Shown here one piece after another: positions 1-10,160 of a DNA stretch of 64,000 bases. Positions within the stretch are counted from its first letter, which is position 1; the number at the start of each line of letters is the position of its first letter. The notes below the pieces were generated by a model that had not been told where the DNA came from, did no database searches, and saw only the letters and a program-made list of their open reading frames with translations. Origin of the DNA: Prunella strophiata (taxonomy: Eukaryota > Chordata > Aves > Passeriformes > Prunellidae); contig JAZBQD010000030.1 of assembly GCA_036583965.1 (NCBI GenBank), forward strand, positions 54,685,551 to 54,749,550, given 5' to 3'. The position numbers and the translations under genes are program-made.

Positions 1-834
1 AATGCCAAGCCAATTTTGGTAGTCTTTTGTAAATGTTTCTAATTTGAAAATGCCCTATAATTGTTACGTTTGCTCCATATTACAAAATGGAGGGGGAGCC
101 CAGGAGAATTTTGGCTTTACAAGGATATGAATGTGTGACCCACTACACACACAGAGCCAAAGCAGTGCCTAACAATTCCTGGGGCACACTGCAGAGATAT
201 TTGTGAATATTTTGTGAAGATAGTTTTCCCCTTGTGCTCCCTTTTGTCTCCATTGCCCCCCAAACTCAAAACCATCCAAAGAAAACCTTGAAAGATGGTA
301 GGTTAACAAAAACAAAAACAGAAACACAGCCTCAGGATGGTAGGTTAAAATGTGCATCTCAAAGCAAAACAAGGGAGGTGCTATTGATTGTGATTTAGTC
401 CTAAAACTCAGAACTCAGACTCCCAAACTGGAAGATTTTAAGAAAAAGGAAAGCTTTTCCCCCTCAATCTTTATGCAAGTTTGATTTTCCACGACTTCTC
501 TCACTGTGGGTGTGAGGGGGTGGGAAGCAATTTGAAGTTGAAAAGTGCACCTTTGATTTGGAGCCTTCCCCACTTTCTCCAGCTGAGATGATTTCCTTTT
601 GCTTACCCTAAAAGAAGGACAACTGTTCCAGGCTTTTTATTTCTGTCCAGCTTCTTCCTTTCTATTTCACCACCTGGTCCTCTAGATCTCCTGCTGGAGT
701 AGGACTATTAACATACAAAATTCCAAGCCTCCAAATGCTTTTTCTAACCTTCATAGTTACTCTTTTCAGTAAATAAAAGTGGTTTGGCGTGGCAGGTATT
801 TGTTTAGTTGGTTGGTAAAGTGGTTTATTATGGC
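1..834. other. Unique AT-rich sequence, nothing recognised
   Basis: No repeat family, RNA gene or convincing coding frame is visible here. Short A-rich runs of the CAAAAA type lie near 308-325. A minus-strand donor-like GTGAG motif near 500 has no good acceptor to go with it. Confidence 0.6.
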
Positions 835-904
835 TTTTCTTTTTGTTTGTGGGGTTTTTTGGGGGGGAGGGATTGTTGTTTGGTTTCGGTTTTGTTTTTT
901 TTTT
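835..904. repeat. G/T-rich low-complexity tract
   Basis: The plus strand consists almost only of T and G. It contains GGGG at 851-854, seven G at 861-867 and GGG at 869-871, and ends in a T run. It is simple sequence, and the G runs meet the usual pattern for a G-quadruplex. Confidence 0.85.
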
Positions 905-3019
905 CCCATTCAGATTATCAGTTTTCCATTACTTTTTACGTAATAATCTGAGTTTGTGGCAGGACTTCATATCAGTTTTGGTTTTCTAAAAGTGAGCACA
1001 CTGAATCAGTGACCTCAAAAACTTCTGGTACCTAATGCTGAGTGTTACAGTAAGTGCACAGCAGTGAACTAGAGTCATTCTACTTCCTTCATCTGTTCCT
1101 CTGTGTGGCATTTGGAAAATGCTTTAATCAGCTTTTCCATTTCTCTGTCTCATCGTATTCAGGTCTTGCTATTTGTTTTTTGTTTTTGCTTTGCGTAGAC
1201 ATCACGCAGAAAACAAGCCCAGGGGCAGCAGCAGAGGCTTTGTTGCTGGATTTACATACAGATCTCTGCCCAGGTTGCCCAGAAAGCTGCAGGATCAAAT
1301 GAGTTCATCACATTCTCAGGGTTTTCTGGTAGGCAGTGTCTTCTGCCTCGGTGGTCATTGGGAGATGATAAAATGCTGCTTCATATAGGCCATTAGAGCC
1401 CTGTCTGCCCCTTTTCCCTATCCCTGCCTGCTGCCCCGTGCAGTTCCCAGACCTGTCCTTGGGCCCCAGTGCCTTCCCCTTCATTATCTTCCATCGTCTG
1501 CACATCCCAGGCTGCTCTTAGAGCCCTGTGCAGCAGCTCCTGTGTGCCCAGCCCCTCTGAACTGTGATGCAGCAGCTGGTTTTTCTCTTGGTGCAAGTTC
1601 AGACCCATTAAAAGCAGCGGGTTCCCTCCGCTGAGGCAAGGTGCAGGTGGACTGCAGGGTCACAGCTGCCACCTTATTGCTGTAGCTCTGTCTCCAGGAG
1701 CAGGAGTTAGCAGCTGCACCAGTTAAAGGATGGTTCATGCTTTTTGTATTCTCTTAAAACAAGGGAAGAAAAAAATCTCACATGTAGAAGCATTTAGAAG
1801 GATTGCGTGTGATAAAATTCTAATATTTGCTTTTTCCTAACTCCTTTGACAAGGGAAAGAAAGTAGGAAAATATTAATTTGGGTTCTTATTTTGGAAGTT
1901 TGTTGGAAAAAGGAAAGATATCAGGGAGAAGTAACGTGAATAATTCAGAATGAGTGGTGTAAACTGTGAGCTGTTGATCACTGCTTTATTATGCAGACAC
2001 AGATTTCCATTAATATTCCTTCTTTTGAAAAACAGAAATCCTGTCTCTGCTGTTGTATGCTTAATTGAGCACTTGAGGCAAAAAACCCCTCATGACAAAA
2101 AATAAAACAAAACATAGCAAAAGACCCTATGGTATGCAGATTTATTCTTCAGATGATATTCATATAATTTTTTTTTTTTTAGGAAAGTTGTTTCCTGCTA
2201 TACAACCTAACTAGATTCTCTGAAGTCTCAGACCTCTCCCATGAAGTGGGTACAGCATCACAGAATGTGACTGCAGTGAGAAAACTGGGGCTGAAATCAG
2301 TCATGGAAAGTTAATGTTACACTTGAAGGCACTTTCTTCAGAAAACAGACTTTTATGTATATGTACACTAATATTTTCTAGAGAGAGAAATCAAATCCTC
2401 ACTTAAATTGAATAATCATTCCTTAAGAAGGCTTCTGTTACTTGTGGCTTAACTGTAACAGAAAACAGACTCTGTAGTAGCACAGACTCTCAGCAAGATA
2501 TTTTAGTTATAAAATGTCAAAATCTCTTCAAAAATAATGAGTAAAATATTGCTTGGCTTTAAAAATGAGTATCACAACTTTAAGAAAACATTGTTGCCCC
2601 ACTTCTTGTAGATCAACATGTGGCAAGATTATTTCAGTGGAAATATGTGCCTACAGGCTATGTATTTTTTGTGTTTTGTTTAACACCGGTTGGCATCTGA
2701 GATCAAGAAAGCTTAAACCAATTATGAGTAGCTGGTGCAGCAAAAATCATGATTGATACATTTACAACACAGGGTCGATTCTTCTGGCAATGTTATTGTA
2801 TTAAGGGGGAAAAGGGGACATCAGGCATGCAACTTTGAAGCCCTGAATTAACACAGTTCTCTGACCACATACAGATGTTTCCTCCCTCTGTGCAATCAGT
2901 GTGTCTTGCACTGATGGCAGCCTGCAGACCTCGAAGGAACAGCTGTGCAATTGTTGCTAAGCCTATTTCCCTCTTCCCTTTGACTTATTGGATTATTTAA
3001 TACAGCAGAATGATAGGAA
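905..3019. other. Unique sequence, nothing recognised
   Basis: Unique non-coding-looking DNA with one 13-nt T run near 2168-2180. A pyrimidine tract ending in TAG near 1198 is followed by about 60 bases open in more than one frame, but I see no matching donor and no recognisable peptide, so I do not call an exon. Confidence 0.55.
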
Positions 3020-3440
3020 TTTAAAAATGAAAAAGCACTGTTGAGTCATCTAGTCCATCTTGCACCAGGATTGTCTTCTCCAGATCTTTGTCCAGTCATG
3101 GACAGGCTTTGTTATGTGATTGGACTTCAGCCAATTTCCTTTGGAAGATTATTATACAATAGAATTCACTTCATTATAAAAATTTTTCCCTGTCAGCCTA
3201 AACTTTACTTTGCTTGGTATAATCACATTATTCTTAGCTATATTTTCCTGAAAAACCCTATTAAAAAAATCCTTAGTGTGTGTATCCTTTCAGAGCTTGT
3301 AGATAATTATCATATTTCCCTTTCAATAGTGGCTTTAGTCAAGCTGTACATATTTAGTTATTTTAATATTTTCTTATAAATCAGCCTTCCTGATGACTTT
3401 TATTGCTATCATTGAGCCAAATCTCAAATTCTTGCATTTA
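3020..3440 (-). mobile_element. Ancient CR1 LINE 3'-region remnant
   Basis: The plus strand reads like the reverse complement of the old amniote CR1 tail: a GTCATCTAGTCCATCT block near 3045, then the segments that in CR1 correspond to the wording around 'TTGGAAGA.TATTATACA', 'TTTTTCCCTGTCAGCC' and a later CTTCCTGATGA block. Divergence is high and there are many small indels, so this is a fossil and not a functional element. The 112-codon plus-strand frame across it (3041-3379) is a by-product. The family call rests on pattern recall, so subfamily and exact ends are uncertain. Confidence 0.6.
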
Positions 3441-4010
3441 GTATTCAAATAGAAAAGGAAAGACTGAATAAAGACTTACAGATTAGATCATGATGTCATT
3501 GAAAACCCATCCTTTGAACCAGTGTTTGTGCCTTCAGATCTGTCTGAATGCCAGCTCTCCTGAGGCAGACTTCAGTCATAAGATTTGTCTCAACTTTCTT
3601 ATCTACAGCATAAGTGCCAACATCAAAGCTACTTTCCCAAAATTCCTTTTATGATCATTGGACCCTATAGCTGCATGCAATTAATCTAAGCTGTTTTAGG
3701 TATCCACATTTAGGATGAGAAGAATTAAGCATTAGAGGTATGTATTTCTCTGTCTAAGGTTTCTGTCCTGGACCTGAGTTCCCTAGGTAGTTAAATACAG
3801 GGTGTGTGGATGTTTGGATACTGTGGTTCAAGAAGTGAGAAGAGTCAGTGTTGGCCATGGCAATGCCACCTCAGCTTCAAAACAGCAGCAGAGTGGTTTG
3901 ATGCACTGTGTGTCCATTCCTAACACAGTTGAATGGCATTGAATTTCACACACAGGAATGATGGTTGCATTGAATAACGGGGTGGATGAAACTGCCTTTT
4001 GCATAGGCAT
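3441..4010. other. Unique sequence, nothing recognised
   Basis: No repeat or coding signal that I can support. A GTAAGT donor-like motif on the minus strand near 3475 has in-frame stops in every upstream reading that I tried. Confidence 0.5.
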
Positions 4011-4234
4011 GGAGTCACAGAATATCTCCAGCTGAAAGGCACCCCTAAGGATCATCGAGCCCAACTCCCTGCTCCTTGCAGGGCAACCTAAAACTAAGCC
4101 ATGTGACCTCAGAGCATCATCCAGCTGTGCCCTGAGCTCTGACAGGCTCAGTATTGTAACCATTTCCCTGGGGAGTCTGCTCCAGAGACCAGTCACCCTC
4201 CCACTGAACTTCTCTGTGCCAAATCTGAACTGAA
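4011..4234 (-). mobile_element. CR1 LINE, 5'-truncated 3' end
   Basis: CR1 is the dominant non-LTR retrotransposon of birds. The plus strand starts with GAGTCACAGAATATCTCCAG and continues with GATCATCGAGCCCAACTCC, the reverse complement of a CR1 3' end. It then runs through the CCCTGGGGAGTCTGCTCCAG block that is the reverse of the CR1 'TGCCCAGGGA' region. Only the last 220 bp or so are kept, which is normal for CR1. The tail type (GGAGTTGGGCTCGATGATCC on the minus strand) differs from the other copies in this window. The 139-codon minus frame over it is translated CR1 tail and not a gene. Confidence 0.93.
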
Positions 4235-4251
4235 GCAGGTACAGCACTTAC

Positions 4252-4304
4252 CCAGTGAGTATGAGTCTAGATGCCAGATATATTGGTTTTCAAGTTTCTT
4301 TGGA
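4252..4304 (-). CDS. Candidate internal exon (53 bp), gene unknown
   Basis: On the minus strand an acceptor (pyrimidines then CTTCAG, 4310-4305) precedes 53 bases that are open in one frame and end at ACTGG followed by GTAAGT (4251-4246). The frame starts after one base and leaves one base over. This joins in phase to the candidate exon at 6065-6319, whose end leaves two bases over. The peptide is PKKLENQYIWHLDSYSL, which I do not recognise. A CR1 starts only 17 bp beyond the donor. Splice-site matches of this quality are expected by chance in 64 kb, so confidence is low. Confidence 0.2.
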
Positions 4305-6064
4305 CTGAAGGAAATCTATGATCAATGCCTTTCATTTTCAAAGGCCTCTACAAAATGGCTCTTACATGACAGATGCCAATCACTCTTCCCTTCTCTCTCA
4401 GGTATTTCTTCTCTGCTGACAGCTTAGTGCTCACAATCCTCACTGCAGCCCTGGGCAGATGCCTGCTCAGATGCAGTTCTTACCTCTAGCCACAGGTTAT
4501 GGATTACTCTCCATACAGGTCCAACCATTCCTGGTTTATACTGGAGTAACTAGGAAAATAAATCAGTACCTGCCTTTTGTTTATTTATTTTTTTTTTTTT
4601 TTAAAGTTAAATACATTTTCCCAGTTGTTGGTTACCTTCTGTCAGACTTTCTGACAAATATGCCAAGCCTCCATTCCTAATAACTTGTATATAATGTCCA
4701 GGAAATGAAACCTTTGTACTAAATTCCTTTGAAGGGCAAACACCAGAGGAGGAGATCTTTTGAAATTGAGGAACAATAACTGCTCAAGATAATATTTTTA
4801 TTAATTAGTCCTGAATGAATTAAGACTGTACATTAACAGAAATTTTTCAAACATCCCAAGAGGGTGAAGCTGTGGAATAAACTCCAAGTGCACTAGCTGA
4901 GAAGAAAAAACAAAATAACTTGAGGAGAGAATTTAAATTAAATTTAGGGAAGTTTTTATGAGAATACATAGAAGCATTTAGAGGCATTGAAAAAAAAAGG
5001 CAGCCAGGCATGCAATATGAAGTCATAGTGTTACCAAAAGGGCTAAACAGGAGACTGGCCACTGCTCATGTGTCTACACTATCACTTATTTCATGTTTAA
5101 TACAGTGGTTAGTGGCTTCTGCTGGTTATTAACAGATGCCAGAAGGTCCAAGGTCAGTACAAGAATTTCTTTGTTGCCAGATCCTTGGAGTTTGTGATGT
5201 CTCTTCCTGAAAAACATATGGGACTCTTGGTCTTGTTGGTGATGCTAGGAAGGGCCTGTGTGGGATGCATGTATCTCTGTGGAAAAGACACTGTGTCATT
5301 ACTCCTCCTGGGCAAAGCAGGAACAGAAACCTGGCCAAGACCCAGTTCATCCTTCTGAGAAGTGTATTCCTTCAGTACTGCAGCCCAAGCACTGAAGCCT
5401 GTGCTGAAAGCTTGCTAGTCAGTGGGTTCTGCTCCTAATTCACAGTAACTGGAACAAAATGCAGCTATCCTCATCATTCACAGAGACATGCAATCCTCAG
5501 AGACTGCAGGCCTACCACAGCATGCTATAAGTCATTGTGACACTGGCAGACAGTACAGGGCTGTCTGTTGGGACAGCTAACTTTGAAGCATCAGCATACT
5601 GGAGATGAGAAGAACTTGGAGAAGTGTGTGCTAGGCAGGTATTTTTAGCTGCCTTTTCTTAAAATTACCCTGCTTTCCTAATACTGTTTTATCATCACCA
5701 TGGTGAACTAATTCTGCCACTAGCCTGTCTGCTAATTATTCTTATCTTGATAGCTCTTCTTCACTGGATCTGACTTTTCAGAGAATGACATCTTGGTACC
5801 TGGCCTCCTTTTCTAACAGCAGGCATAAGCAACTGCTTAGGAAGACTTCCTAGACTCCTCTCAAGTTGTTTGATCTTGCTCCTCTTCACAGCTCCATCTT
5901 TCTGTGTTTGTTTCTGTGACAGAAGGGAACATCATCCTTTTCTTTTTCTCAAGTAATGTAAGCAAACAGCTGTGAATTGCATCTGCCCCCCTATTATAAT
6001 AGGTGTCTATTTCAATGAGGACCTGATGGTCCTCTTGTTTCTCCTGTGGATTTTTCGGACTTAC
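4305..6064. other. Unique sequence; candidate intron of the minus-strand exon pair
   Basis: Holds a 15-nt T run (4588-4602) and otherwise unique DNA. Open frames here (for example 4847-5062 minus) are short and rich in S, F and L, as chance frames in AT-rich DNA are. If the two candidate exons are real, this stretch is the intron between them. Confidence 0.5.
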
Positions 6065-6319
6065 CTGTGGTTTCTAAGACAGAATGTTACTGGTGGATAT
6101 TTCTGAGTGGTTCCTCCTTTTATGCAGGAATGGGTATCATAATCTTCAGATGTTATGGTAATAGTGTTGAAGGACTTTCCAGGACAAATGAATGTCACAC
6201 TGAATTTACCCATGTTGTCCTCATAAGTCTTGTAAAACATATTACCTGTATTGAACTTACTGGAACCCTTTTTTACATTCCTTATGATGATTTGAACAGG
6301 GGTTTCCAAGAAGTTGTCA
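6065..6319 (-). CDS. Candidate internal exon (255 bp), gene unknown
   Basis: The minus strand has a pyrimidine-rich stretch ending in AATTAAAG (acceptor, ending at 6320). Then come 255 bases with one frame open throughout, and then CCACAG followed by GTAAGT (donor, 6064-6059). The frame enters after one base and leaves two bases over, so the exon length is a multiple of three. The peptide has mixed, non-repetitive composition with several Cys (near FICPG, HSCIKG and VTFCLRNH), more like a folded extracellular or luminal segment than low-complexity sequence. I cannot assign a family. Against it: the plus strand is also open here (6046-6345), other donor-like motifs occur inside, and chance is a real alternative. 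Confidence 0.25.
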
Positions 6320-7785
6320 CTTTAATTAGAAAGGTAAAGGGTTAGAGATTTATTGCCTCTATTGCATTCAGCTATTTAGCCAGTCTTTCACTGGTGTGAA
6401 GAGCAGTGCTTCTGCCTTGCTTTAAAAAAAAACAACCAACCAAAGGTATGTATTTCCTTATGAAATTTCTATTCCAACCTCTACACTGCAGTGATAGCAG
6501 CACATTTCTTTGTATCTCAGACACTGTAGAGATGGAGGAAGGTGGCTTAGGCTCTGCATTGTCAAACCAAAAGCAGGTGGCTGTGTTGTGTGCCTCCCCT
6601 GCCTTTGTCAGGGCAGGTGGGGACCCTTCCCTTCAGAAATATTGAATAATGTTGCTCAATACTTCCACAGAAATATTTCAGGTTGGGAGTCTTTGCACCT
6701 CGGATGTTACTTTTGAGACGTAACTTCAGAGCAGTGAGTCCTTGCATTTTCCCACAAGTCAGGGAAAGAGGGCATTTTCAGCCACTGGAAATTCACTTTC
6801 TTTGAGTAGAAAAAGGTCTGAAATCTAAAAAAACTTTTTTTTTTTTTCCTTCTCATTTTTCTTTTTTGACAGCGAACATGGGTTTGTGCTTGCTTGCCAA
6901 GGAGCTTATGAAAGCAAGGATTGCACTTTCTCATCTACTTCAGTGTCAGTTCAGGATTGTCCCAGAACCATTTGCTGTTACTGATTATGCTGCTGTCCAG
7001 CATAGGTAGTTTGTCCATAACAGTGATGGGTTAATATCCTCACTGCAGTGGATGGCAGGAATCTGTCAGTGGGTAGGGATGTGGGACAGGGTGGACTGGC
7101 TCTGCTTCATCACCTATTTTGTTAAAGCAGTACATCCTGATTTTAAATGCTGCTGTTCCTGAAGAAAAAAACCATGACAAACCACCACAAAGTAACAGGT
7201 TAAAAGAATGTTTGTAATTTTTTCAATGATGGCCTACAAGTTAATATAATTTATTGAAGCTATTTTCTTAAACTGAATCTGGAATCTGTATAAGAGGCTC
7301 TTTTTGTACCCTGAAATCTATTAGATGTTACATCTTAAAGGAGCTATAAGAAGATTGACTCCCAAGAATAATAATTTTCTCTCTATTTCAGGGAAAAGTT
7401 AGAATGTTTAATTTTACTTATGATAATTAGTATAATTTTATATAGGTTCAGGAGATAAGAGAGGAGGTGTGACATGGAACTTCCTTAATTTGCCTTTATT
7501 ACCTATATCAGCTGTGAATCTGTTGGCCTTGATGCACAGTCAAAAGGGGAGAGATTTTTCTGTACTTGTAGATTTATGTTAAAAAGAACAAATTTAAAAT
7601 AGGCATGGTAATGATGGAAGCTGAAAGATGTATTTCGAGAAATGGGGTAGAATAAAGGAGGGCTTATCATGTTCATTTATTCCCTGATTTTAGTATTTGA
7701 CTGAATGCAAAGCTGGAGGACCAAATCTGAATACAAAAACAAAAGACATAAAAATGAGAACTGCCTGCTTTGTTGAATATTGCTA
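6320..7785. other. Unique sequence, nothing recognised
   Basis: Contains a T run near 6835-6848 and AT-rich unique DNA. Minus-strand donor-like motifs near 7490 lack an open upstream frame in the phase needed to join the 6065-6319 candidate. Confidence 0.5.
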
Positions 7786-7823
7786 ACTGGCATGTAGAAG
7801 TGATACTGGCATGTAGAAGTGAT
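7786..7823. repeat. Perfect 19-bp tandem duplication
   Basis: The 19-mer ACTGGCATGTAGAAGTGAT occurs twice without spacing (7786-7804 and 7805-7823) with no mismatch, which suggests a recent local duplication. Confidence 0.97.
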
Positions 7824-7927
7824 ACATAGTGTTAAAGATATCACCCCTTAATTGTCAGTTATATAAACCCAAAGCTAGAAAAATGTTATAAACACTCACT
7901 CTAATGTATATTCATTTGCACAGAAAT

Positions 7928-7970
7928 AAAAGCTTTTTACACGGTGCCTGGCACATACTGAATATTTAGT
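7928..7970 (+). mobile_element. MIR/L2-type 3' tail remnant
   Basis: A stretch around GGTGCCTGGCACATACTGAA, with AAAAGCTTTTTACAC just before it, closely follows the shared 3' tail of MIR SINEs and L2 LINEs (consensus wording ..GTGCCTGGCACATAGTA..). Only about 40 bases are recognisable. MIR/L2 copies are rare and very old in birds. No flanking core domain could be recognised, so a chance match of a short tail remains possible. Confidence 0.5.
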
Positions 7971-8224
7971 GTAACAGAATAGAAAGGATTTTACAAGTTA
8001 GTGCCTTTAAAATGAGGAGATCACAATACATTTCTGACATGTATTCGAATTTGGACTCTTATTTTACAATTTAGTTAATTCTCATTGCAGAAACTGTGGT
8101 CCCATGATAGAGAGATTCGAGAATCCTGCACCAAGTACTGCTCATCTTGGTCATTTTGCCTAAGGCACTGAGCAAACTTTGTGTCTAGCTTTGACAGTAA
8201 CAGCAATTACTTCTGTTTTAACAA

Positions 8225-8655
8225 GAAACATCTAATGCACGAAGGACCCAGTGCACAAGTCTTGTGAGGAGCAGCTGAGGAAACTGGAATTGTTTAGCCT
8301 CAAGACAAGGAGGCCTAGGAGGACCTTACCCCTCTCTGCTTGAAAGGAAGTTGCAAACTGGTGGGAGTTGGTCTCCTCTCCCAGGTTGCAAGCAATAAAA
8401 TGAGAGGAAATGGCCTCAAGTTGTGCCAGGGAAAGTTTAGATTGAGTATGAGGAAACATTACTTCAGCGAAAGGATGGTCAAGCATTGGAACAAGCTGCC
8501 CAGGGAAGTGGTTGGGTCACCAGCCCTGGGAGTATTTGAAAGTCACATAGATGTGGTGCTTAGGCACATGATTTAGTGCTGGCCTTGACAGTGCTGAGTT
8601 AATGGTTGGGCTCGATGATGTCAGAGGTCTTTATAACCTAAGTGATTCTACCATA
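8225..8655 (+). mobile_element. CR1 LINE, 5'-truncated 3' end
   Basis: This copy follows the CR1 3' region in order: AAGTCTTGTGAGGAGCAGCTGAGG, the TTGTTTAGCCT block, the AGAGGAAATGGCCTCAAGTT block, CATTGGAACAAGCTGCCCAG, and a tail GAGTTAATGGTTGGGCTCGATGAT ending in AAGTGATTCTACCATACTG. The tail is of the 'GTTAA.GTTGG' type and is shared with the copies at 55.9 and 58.2 kb. The 78-codon plus frame (8340-8576) and the 84-codon minus frame are pieces of this tail and not genes. Confidence 0.95.
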
Positions 8656-9560
8656 CTGTGACATAAAGTAAGAGTTGAAACTGCTTATCTGTTCGACTAC
8701 TGCACTAGGAATTCTCCTAACAGAACATAACCGAGGACCACCCGAGAAAGTGTTACCTAGTGTTCCTTTTCCCTTTATGGTCCCAGCATGAGAGACAAAG
8801 AGATAATCGTGGTACTTCACAGTCCTCTTTCACACCTGCCTGGCCTTAAATGTAAGTGGTAAAGCCAAGATCCAGGAACTTTACACCTTCTAGTTTCTGA
8901 TGCACACATACTGTGCCCTGTTCATTTTCATGTGTTTTTTTTCAAAGTAAAAAAAAAAAATTAGAGAAGTTCTGTTTATTTTTCCACAAGGTTCTTAAAA
9001 GGATGATTGTTGGTTTTAGCTTCTATGACAAAACACAAGTGTCTTTTTATACATTTTTTTCAAGCCAGTTGGTGAAAAGAACTTTCAGTTCTCAGGAGGG
9101 ATAAAGCTCTAGAAAATGTCAATTTTTTCCATCGAAAATAATTTTAGCTCATAAGCTATTCTTTCCTTATCTTGATAGAAAAAAAAAAGATCAAATTTCT
9201 TGATCAATAATGTTGAAAACAGCAGCAGCAGCAATCATCCTGGATGCATGTTGTTTTCTGGTGCACTTTCATATCTGAGCATTTCCTCAAGCTGTAAATA
9301 TCAGCCTGACTTGCACTCAGGCTTCAACCTCACATCAAGCAACAGCAGAAAAAAATAGGGGCTGTTTAAATGCAACAAGGCTTGGAAAAAACATTTTTTT
9401 TAAAGTGCCAGCATGTCAAAACATTGAAGGAAAATATTGAAGAGTACCAGTGTGCTTCCAGTTTGTCTCTTGCTGCATGTTTTTTCTATTGAATAATCAC
9501 ATCTTCCAGTGCCTAAAGCAGTAGTTCTTTGTATGTAATGTGTGCTTCAGGGCACTGAAG
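8656..9560. other. Unique sequence, nothing recognised
   Basis: Holds short A runs (near 8951 and 9180) and a small CAG run (9222-9234). A GTAACA donor-like motif on the minus strand near 8750 has no credible acceptor. Confidence 0.5.
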
Positions 9561-9579
9561 AAAAAAAAAAAAAAAAAAA
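9561..9579 (+). repeat. A19 mononucleotide run
   Basis: Nineteen consecutive A on the plus strand. A minus-strand AATAAA hexamer lies at 9617-9612, but the run would be T on that strand, so the two do not form the tail of a retrocopy. Confidence 0.97.
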
Positions 9580-10160
9580 GGATTAAAATTATCTGGAGGA
9601 AACTGAATCACTTTATTTCAAAGACAAATTAGATTGATCTATCTTAGCATTCTCCACAGATTTCATAGGCATGTTACTAGTTGAAGTGGTATCAGGCATT
9701 TTATATATTATAGCAATTTGCATACGTTCATTAAGCTGCACTTTGTAAAGCTCTCTGACAGGGGCATTTGATGAATCCTTCTGTGGACTGCATAGCTGCT
9801 TTATGTGGAGCAATCTGTTAAATCATGCCTTTGTCCTTCAGTTTGTCAGAATCAGTAAGCAAAGCAGATGTTAATAACTGTGGGAGAGTTTGGGGTTTTT
9901 TGGTGTTTGCAGAATATGGGATAATATGTGAAGGGCATAATGTGTTTGTAAAAGCGACAGCTGGTGTTATTAAAGACAGAAAGTCTGCTACAAGTGAAAA
10001 CTTTCTCTGGCACCTTGTAGCAACTCCAGGAGGTTTTTTGGAACAGTCAGGTGGGTGGTCAATTCTAAAATAAACCCTGCTAATATTATGCACAGCAAAT
10101 TGTGTGCTTGTACTTAACACACAATTGTTCTTATCTTTGGTTGCAAACATTCTGTCACAG
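9580..10160. other. Region with overlapping open frames on both strands
   Basis: On the minus strand, ATG-started frames of 110 codons (9818-10150) and then about 66 codons in another frame (9613-9813) follow one another. On the plus strand an ATG-started 82-codon frame (9825-10073) lies opposite. All peptides have ordinary amino-acid composition. I recognise no domain, no clean splice sites bound the frames, and no promoter is obvious. Chance, an exon of an unknown gene or a decayed retrocopy are all possible. Confidence 0.3.

Noticed and set aside
2875..2915. Short minus-strand exon in the phase needed after 4252
   Set aside because: About 38 open bases exist with a GTATGT donor, but the acceptor is weak and a stretch this short carries no weight.
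3475..3545. Minus-strand GTAAGT donor as a third exon of the candidate gene
   Set aside because: All frames that fit the required phase contain stop codons before the donor.
3828..4247. 139-codon minus-strand frame
   Set aside because: It is largely the translated tail of the CR1 at 4011-4234, including the familiar LPREM-type string, and runs on into flanking DNA.
8232..8576. Frames of 84 (minus) and 78 (plus) codons
   Set aside because: Both lie wholly inside a CR1 3' end and are by-products of that repeat.
9561..9617. Processed retrocopy with AATAAA and A tail
   Set aside because: The AATAAA is on the minus strand while the A run is on the plus strand, so they cannot be signal and tail of one transcript.
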